17,846 bases of DNA from Candidatus Dojkabacteria bacterium CG_4_10_14_0_2_um_filter_Dojkabacteria_WS6_41_15 (GTDB taxonomy: Bacteria; Patescibacteriota; Dojkabacteria; GCA-002793355). Shown one piece after another: positions 15,208 through 17,846 of this stretch. The position numbers were made by a program, and so were the translations under genes. The first letter of the stretch is position 1. Every line of letters starts with the position of its first letter. The notes beneath the pieces were generated by a model. The model did no database searches. It saw only the letters and a list, made by a program, of their open reading frames with translations, and had not been told where the DNA came from. The DNA is taken from NCBI GenBank assembly GCA_002793355.1, contig PFQB01000074.1:1-17846 (forward strand). The letters are read 5' to 3'.

Positions 15208-16428
15208 ATGATGGTACGTTCATCAATTATCTTTACTGCAGCGGGCTCTGGAGGTCACATTTTTGCTGCCATAGCAACGGTAAAAGCCTTCCAATCCCAA
15301 TATCCTACCCTTGCTAAAGAAATCGTCTTTGTGGGTAGTACGTTAACGATGGAGGGCGAAAAGCGCCAATTACCGATGGAAGAACGCTTATGTGGTCGTA
15401 TGGGAATACCTTTTAGAAAGATTCGAATGGGGAAAATTCAACGGCAATTCTCTTTGAATTCAATTAAGCTTTTTGGGAAGATTATTCTTGGTTTTATTGA
15501 TGCATGGAAATTGGTAAGTGAATTGAGACCAAAGGTCGTGGTAGCTTTTGGAGGTTATGTTTCTTTTCCAATGATTATTATTGGAAAGCTTTTTGGTTCA
15601 AAAATAATACTGCACGAACAAACCAGCAGTATTGGCTTGGTAAATAAATTACTGCAACGGCTGGCAAACGTTGTGGCGGTAACATTTGAAACGTCACTTC
15701 CCTACTTCAAAAAGCCGGCAATCGTTGTTGGTAGCCCTACGATGTTTCATATATATGGTATTAAAACGTGCGATCACCTTCTTTCGTATTTAGATAAATC
15801 ATCGGGAAATTTACTTGAAAGCTCGACCTATATCGATAAGCTTTGTTGGTTATATGATCAAAAGGGAAAATTCCCTATATTGTTAATGAGTGGAGGTAGC
15901 CAGGGCTCTCACTTTCTAAATGATAAAATTCGTGCAATATTGGCGGCGTTACTTAAAGACATGATCGTTGTGTTACAGGTCGGAGAGAATGAGTATTATA
16001 ACGATTTTAGCATTATCCAAGAATATGTATTGACCCTTCCCTGTGACCTAGAAAAACGCTGTATTCTTCGTCGATTTGTTTACGAAGAGTATGGTTTTCT
16101 TATGAATACGGCAGACCTTTTCCTAGGGAGGAGTGGTGCAAACACCGTTTATCAGGTAGGAATGAATGGCACTCCTGCTATTTTTGTACCAATCCCGTGG
16201 GTAACCAAAAACGAGCAGTATACAAACGCTATGATATTGCAGGAAAAAGGGTTGGCAACGATTATCGAAGAGCAAAACTGCACGCCAGAACTTCTTTTAG
16301 CAACAATTAAAGAGCAAATAGCAAAAATAGTTAGTAACCGAAGCAAAAAAGGAGCAAAGCGCGAGCCCATATTTCCGTTGGACGCAGACAAGCGACTTGC
16401 GCAGGAGATTGGTAAGCTTGCTATCTGA
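15208..16428 (+). CDS. murG: MurG-like UDP-GlcNAc:lipid I N-acetylglucosaminyltransferase, diverged
   Basis: GT28-type glycosyltransferase expected to convert lipid I to lipid II on the inner face of the membrane. It has 406 aa against about 360 usually. Motifs present are GSGGHIFAA (13-21), FGGYVSFP (114-121), HEQ (136-138), SGGSQGSHFLN (228-238), GRSGANTV (307-314) and NEQYTNA (335-341). Departures: the GNPVR-type motif reads VGSPTM (174-179), about 40 extra residues follow it, the usual Glu after GAxT is Gln316, and the first Gln of the QQ pair is Glu336. The start is 15208 or 15211; the promoter position favours 15211. The pairing with uppP, also of the lipid carrier cycle, supports the assignment. 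A different GT28 enzyme cannot be excluded. Confidence 0.85.
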   Translation: MMVRSSIIFTAAGSGGHIFAAIATVKAFQSQYPTLAKEIVFVGSTLTMEGEKRQLPMEERLCGRMGIPFRKIRMGKIQRQFSLNSIKLFGKIILGFIDAWKLVSELRPKVVVAFGGYVSFPMIIIGKLFGSKIILHEQTSSIGLVNKLLQRLANVVAVTFETSLPYFKKPAIVVGSPTMFHIYGIKTCDHLLSYLDKSSGNLLESSTYIDKLCWLYDQKGKFPILLMSGGSQGSHFLNDKIRAILAALLKDMIVVLQVGENEYYNDFSIIQEYVLTLPCDLEKRCILRRFVYEEYGFLMNTADLFLGRSGANTVYQVGMNGTPAIFVPIPWVTKNEQYTNAMILQEKGLATIIEEQNCTPELLLATIKEQIAKIVSNRSKKGAKREPIFPLDADKRLAQEIGKLAI

Positions 16429-16438
16429 TACAGGAATG

Positions 16439-17386
16439 TTACTCTAGGATGATATCCACAGCCCCTGCCCCAACGGATGTGTTGATAATTATTTGTGGAT
16501 TTGGAGACACGTCGTATTCGCCTTCAGTGCCAAGTCCGCCTAATTGCTTGATTTGCTTTAATGCAGGGGAGTTTACCGTAACATTTCCTGCACCAATCGT
16601 ATAATTAACTCGGACATTCGTTTCTCCAATCAATCGAAGCGTTGTTTTGCCTGCACCGACTTCCAGGTTAATATTGCGAGTAATCGAATTCCCACTGAGC
16701 GTTATGTCTAAATAGCCAGCACCTACGGTTGTGGATAGCTTACTTAGCATTGTTTGTTCAAGTAATAGCTTTCCCTTGCTTGCCCCAAGTGTTAGGTCTA
16801 TAGAGGCAGGTAGCTCGGTAACACCTAGTTCAATGGAATATCTTTGAGGATTTCTTAGATTTGAGAAACGTAGAAATTCCTTCATAGGTGAATTCTTTAT
16901 GGTAATTGAGGCCGTTGTGTCGTTGCGATCGTTATTAGTGGTGACCGTACAATTTTCAGGACCAGAAACCAACGCATATTGATTAAGGGTTGTCTGATCA
17001 GATACGGTAAGGTCAGCTGCTCCAAAATTAAGGATGTATTCTTTAGTAGTTGCCACTGGATATTGGGAACGAACTACGGACTTAGCTACAATTCTTTCTG
17101 GTTGCGTTGTTTGATGGATTAGTATCTGGTCTTTGGCAAATACTGCAGCAAGTATGATGCAGGCAAACAAAATGAAATCTAAAATAATTCCGAAATACCG
17201 AGTCTTAAGTTGTGCATCTCCGACAAGTTTTATACCAGCAACAATTATTAATATTGGCCAATATGTTATTAGTAAGTCGAGTAGGAATGCCCAGGTTAAA
17301 ATACCGGAATTTGCAAGGAGTGAAAGTACTCCAATAAATAATACAAACAGTCCAAACGAAAAAGTATCTGCTCTCTTATTATCCAT
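16439..17386 (-). CDS. LiaF-like membrane protein with repeated GAG-turn beta domain
   Basis: A 315-aa protein. The N-terminal LiaI/LiaF-type membrane region has hydrophobic segments at about residues 10-25, 32-54 and 66-84, with YWPILIIVAGI typical of the family. The C-terminal part is beta-rich, with a recurring turn: NFGAAD (120-125), LGASKG (200-205), VGAG (221-224), VGAG (243-246), IGAG (264-267) and VGAG (305-308). The spacing is about 21-22 residues among the middle copies, like the toast-rack or DUF4097-type repeats of LiaF-like proteins. In Firmicutes LiaF restrains an envelope-stress two-component system, but no such system is visible here, so the role is open. Its ATG overlaps the upstream truncated gene by eight bases; the 3' end is 10 bp from murG. 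Confidence 0.82.
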   Translation of the reverse strand: MDNKRADTFSFGLFVLFIGVLSLLANSGILTWAFLLDLLITYWPILIIVAGIKLVGDAQLKTRYFGIILDFILFACIILAAVFAKDQILIHQTTQPERIVAKSVVRSQYPVATTKEYILNFGAADLTVSDQTTLNQYALVSGPENCTVTTNNDRNDTTASITIKNSPMKEFLRFSNLRNPQRYSIELGVTELPASIDLTLGASKGKLLLEQTMLSKLSTTVGAGYLDITLSGNSITRNINLEVGAGKTTLRLIGETNVRVNYTIGAGNVTVNSPALKQIKQLGGLGTEGEYDVSPNPQIIINTSVGAGAVDIILE

Positions 17387-17620
17387 TCTTGTTTTTGTTT
17401 AGGATTATTAGCCCTAAAACAATCAAGGCAACAGGCCATCCTATTAAGGCAATGTACCGTGCGTAGTGCCCAATTTCAAACCAGCCAACATTATTAGCCA
17501 TAAGAATAGTACCAAGGGCGATGATGCCAATTCCAATCCACGTTTGTGTGTTCTTTTGTTTTACAGCGGTTTCTACATTTGCTGCAGCTGTTTCAATCGT
17601 TTTTTCTAATGCAGCGGGAG
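17379..17620 (-). pseudogene. C-terminal remnant of a LiaF/PspC-type membrane protein, interrupted by an IS element
   Basis: On the minus strand a frame ends at TAA (17379-17381), overlapping the start of the LiaF-like gene. It encodes about 80 residues: a charged helix (ALEKTIETAAANVETAV), then two hydrophobic segments around TWIGIGIIALGTILMANNVG and ARYIALIGWPVALIVLGLII, a LiaF-type membrane pair. Upstream the frame runs into the IS left end, becomes Arg/Pro/Gly-rich (from the hairpin) and meets a stop near 17666 without a plausible start. The original N-terminus is therefore missing. In similar genomes this position often holds a PspC-domain protein, but that part is not visible here. The exact junction, about 17610-17622, cannot be fixed by eye. 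Confidence 0.7.
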
Positions 17621-17622
17621 CT

Positions 17623-17642
17623 CCCCGTCCGTGAGGGCGGGG
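17623..17642 (+). repeat. IS left-end imperfect palindrome (subterminal hairpin)
   Basis: CCCCGTCC (17623-17630), loop GTGA (17631-17634) and GGGCGGGG (17635-17642) form an eight-pair stem with one T-G wobble. In IS200/IS605 elements such hairpins are the single-strand recognition sites of TnpA. The lack of a U-tract and the position at the element edge argue against a terminator. Confidence 0.75.
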
Positions 17643-17684
17643 GTGAGAGCCGAAGTCCTCGTCATGCTAGACTAAGGAATGCGA

Positions 17685-17846
17685 ATGTTGAAAATGGCAC
17701 ACACGGTATACCGAACACAGTATCACGTTGTCTGGGTAACGAGATACAGCCGAAAAATCCTGTGCAAGGGAGTGGATGAATATTTGCGCCAAATATTGCA
17801 AAGTATCGGAAAATATTTTCCTGACCTATACATAACTGAGATAGGA
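17685..17846 (+). CDS. tnpA: IS200/IS605 family transposase TnpA, N-terminal part (partial)
   Basis: Y1 HUH single-strand transposase; 54 codons are visible and the frame is open at the window edge. The segment AHTVYRTQYHVVWVTRYSRK, then a helix LRQILQSIGKYFPDLYITEIG, matches the family N-terminus. The HUH motif and catalytic Tyr would lie beyond the edge. Three in-frame ATGs occur at 17679, 17685 and 17694. AAGGA (17674-17678) sits six bases before 17685, so that start is preferred. Whether the gene is intact cannot be judged. Confidence 0.85.
   Translation, partial: MLKMAHTVYRTQYHVVWVTRYSRKILCKGVDEYLRQILQSIGKYFPDLYITEIG

Larger units (their letters stand above)
17618..17846 (+). mobile_element. 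IS200/IS605-family insertion sequence, left end and partial tnpA
   Basis: A GC-rich left-end hairpin (17623-17642) is followed by a tnpA start about 40 bases later, reading to the window edge. The element inserts within a LiaF/PspC-like gene on the other strand. Base composition changes sharply at the junction. IS200/IS605 elements make no target duplication, so the boundary cannot be set from one end. The right end and any tnpB lie outside. Confidence 0.8.

Noticed and set aside
15173..15226. Longer N-terminus for UppP from ATG at 15226
   Set aside because: It would overlap the start of murG and include its promoter; the family sequence begins at 15172, right after an extended -10 box.
17623..17642. 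Rho-independent terminator
   Set aside because: The GC-rich stem is not followed by a U-tract on either strand and sits at the edge of an IS200/IS605 element, where such hairpins are transposase sites.
17546..17779. Plus-strand open frame of 77 codons across the IS junction
   Set aside because: It spans host and IS sequence, is rich in Arg from the hairpin, and overlaps the better supported tnpA and the LiaF-type remnant.
1..17846. Alternative genetic code with UGA read as Gly
   Set aside because: Several well-defined genes end at UGA at the expected place (murG, the small membrane protein, the Clp-like gene), and no UGA interrupts conserved domains.

Overview
The window reads as a dense, roughly 40% GC segment of a bacterial chromosome, most plausibly from a Patescibacteria/CPR lineage such as Microgenomates or a relative. 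This is inferred from gene content and style: a compact type IV pilus operon with CPR-like variant motifs (for example GPTGHGKS in PilT), a membrane-anchored Clp-like ATPase, a LemA/DUF2207 pair, LiaF-like proteins, a TP-repeat membrane-anchored protein, many overlapping genes and few Shine-Dalgarno sites. UGA is used as an ordinary stop (for example murG), which argues against the recoded Absconditabacteria/Gracilibacteria.

Layout. Positions 1-309 (minus) hold the N-terminus of a membrane-anchored Pro/Thr-rich protein. It is divergent from a plus-strand pilus operon (427-6457): pilB, pilT, pilC, a major-type prepilin and the prepilin peptidase pilD. Converging on it is a minus-strand operon (10728 down to 6471): lemA, a DUF2207 protein with a Gly-rich tail, and three minor prepilins (FimT-, PilV- and PilW-like). 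Upstream is another overlapping minus-strand operon (15172 down to 10782): uppP, rsmD, a small membrane protein and a two-AAA Clp-like ATPase with membrane segments. murG (15208-16428) diverges from uppP across 35 bp. A LiaF-like membrane protein follows on the minus strand (17386-16439). Its upstream partner gene is cut off at its 5' end by an IS200/IS605-type element, whose left-end hairpin and the start of tnpA run off the window.

How the genes fit together. PilB and PilT are the extension and retraction motors, PilC the platform, and PilD the processing enzyme. The prepilin and the three minor prepilins are its likely substrates, so the two convergent operons probably build one pilus machine. 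UppP and MurG both serve the undecaprenyl-phosphate cycle of peptidoglycan synthesis. The LiaF-like pair may belong to an envelope-stress response (inference).

The most unusual points are: (a) a Clp-like ATPase whose first AAA domain appears to have lost its Arg fingers and Walker B Glu, and whose second lacks the GYVG pore loop, encoded with an uncharacterised Trp-rich membrane protein; (b) -10 boxes ending about 4-7 nt before the start codon at four gene starts, implying leaderless mRNAs; (c) six degenerate 8-bp repeats between the divergent promoters upstream of pilB; (d) minor prepilins co-transcribed with lemA-DUF2207. No tRNA, rRNA or CRISPR array was seen. No gap without a gene exceeds 300 bases.
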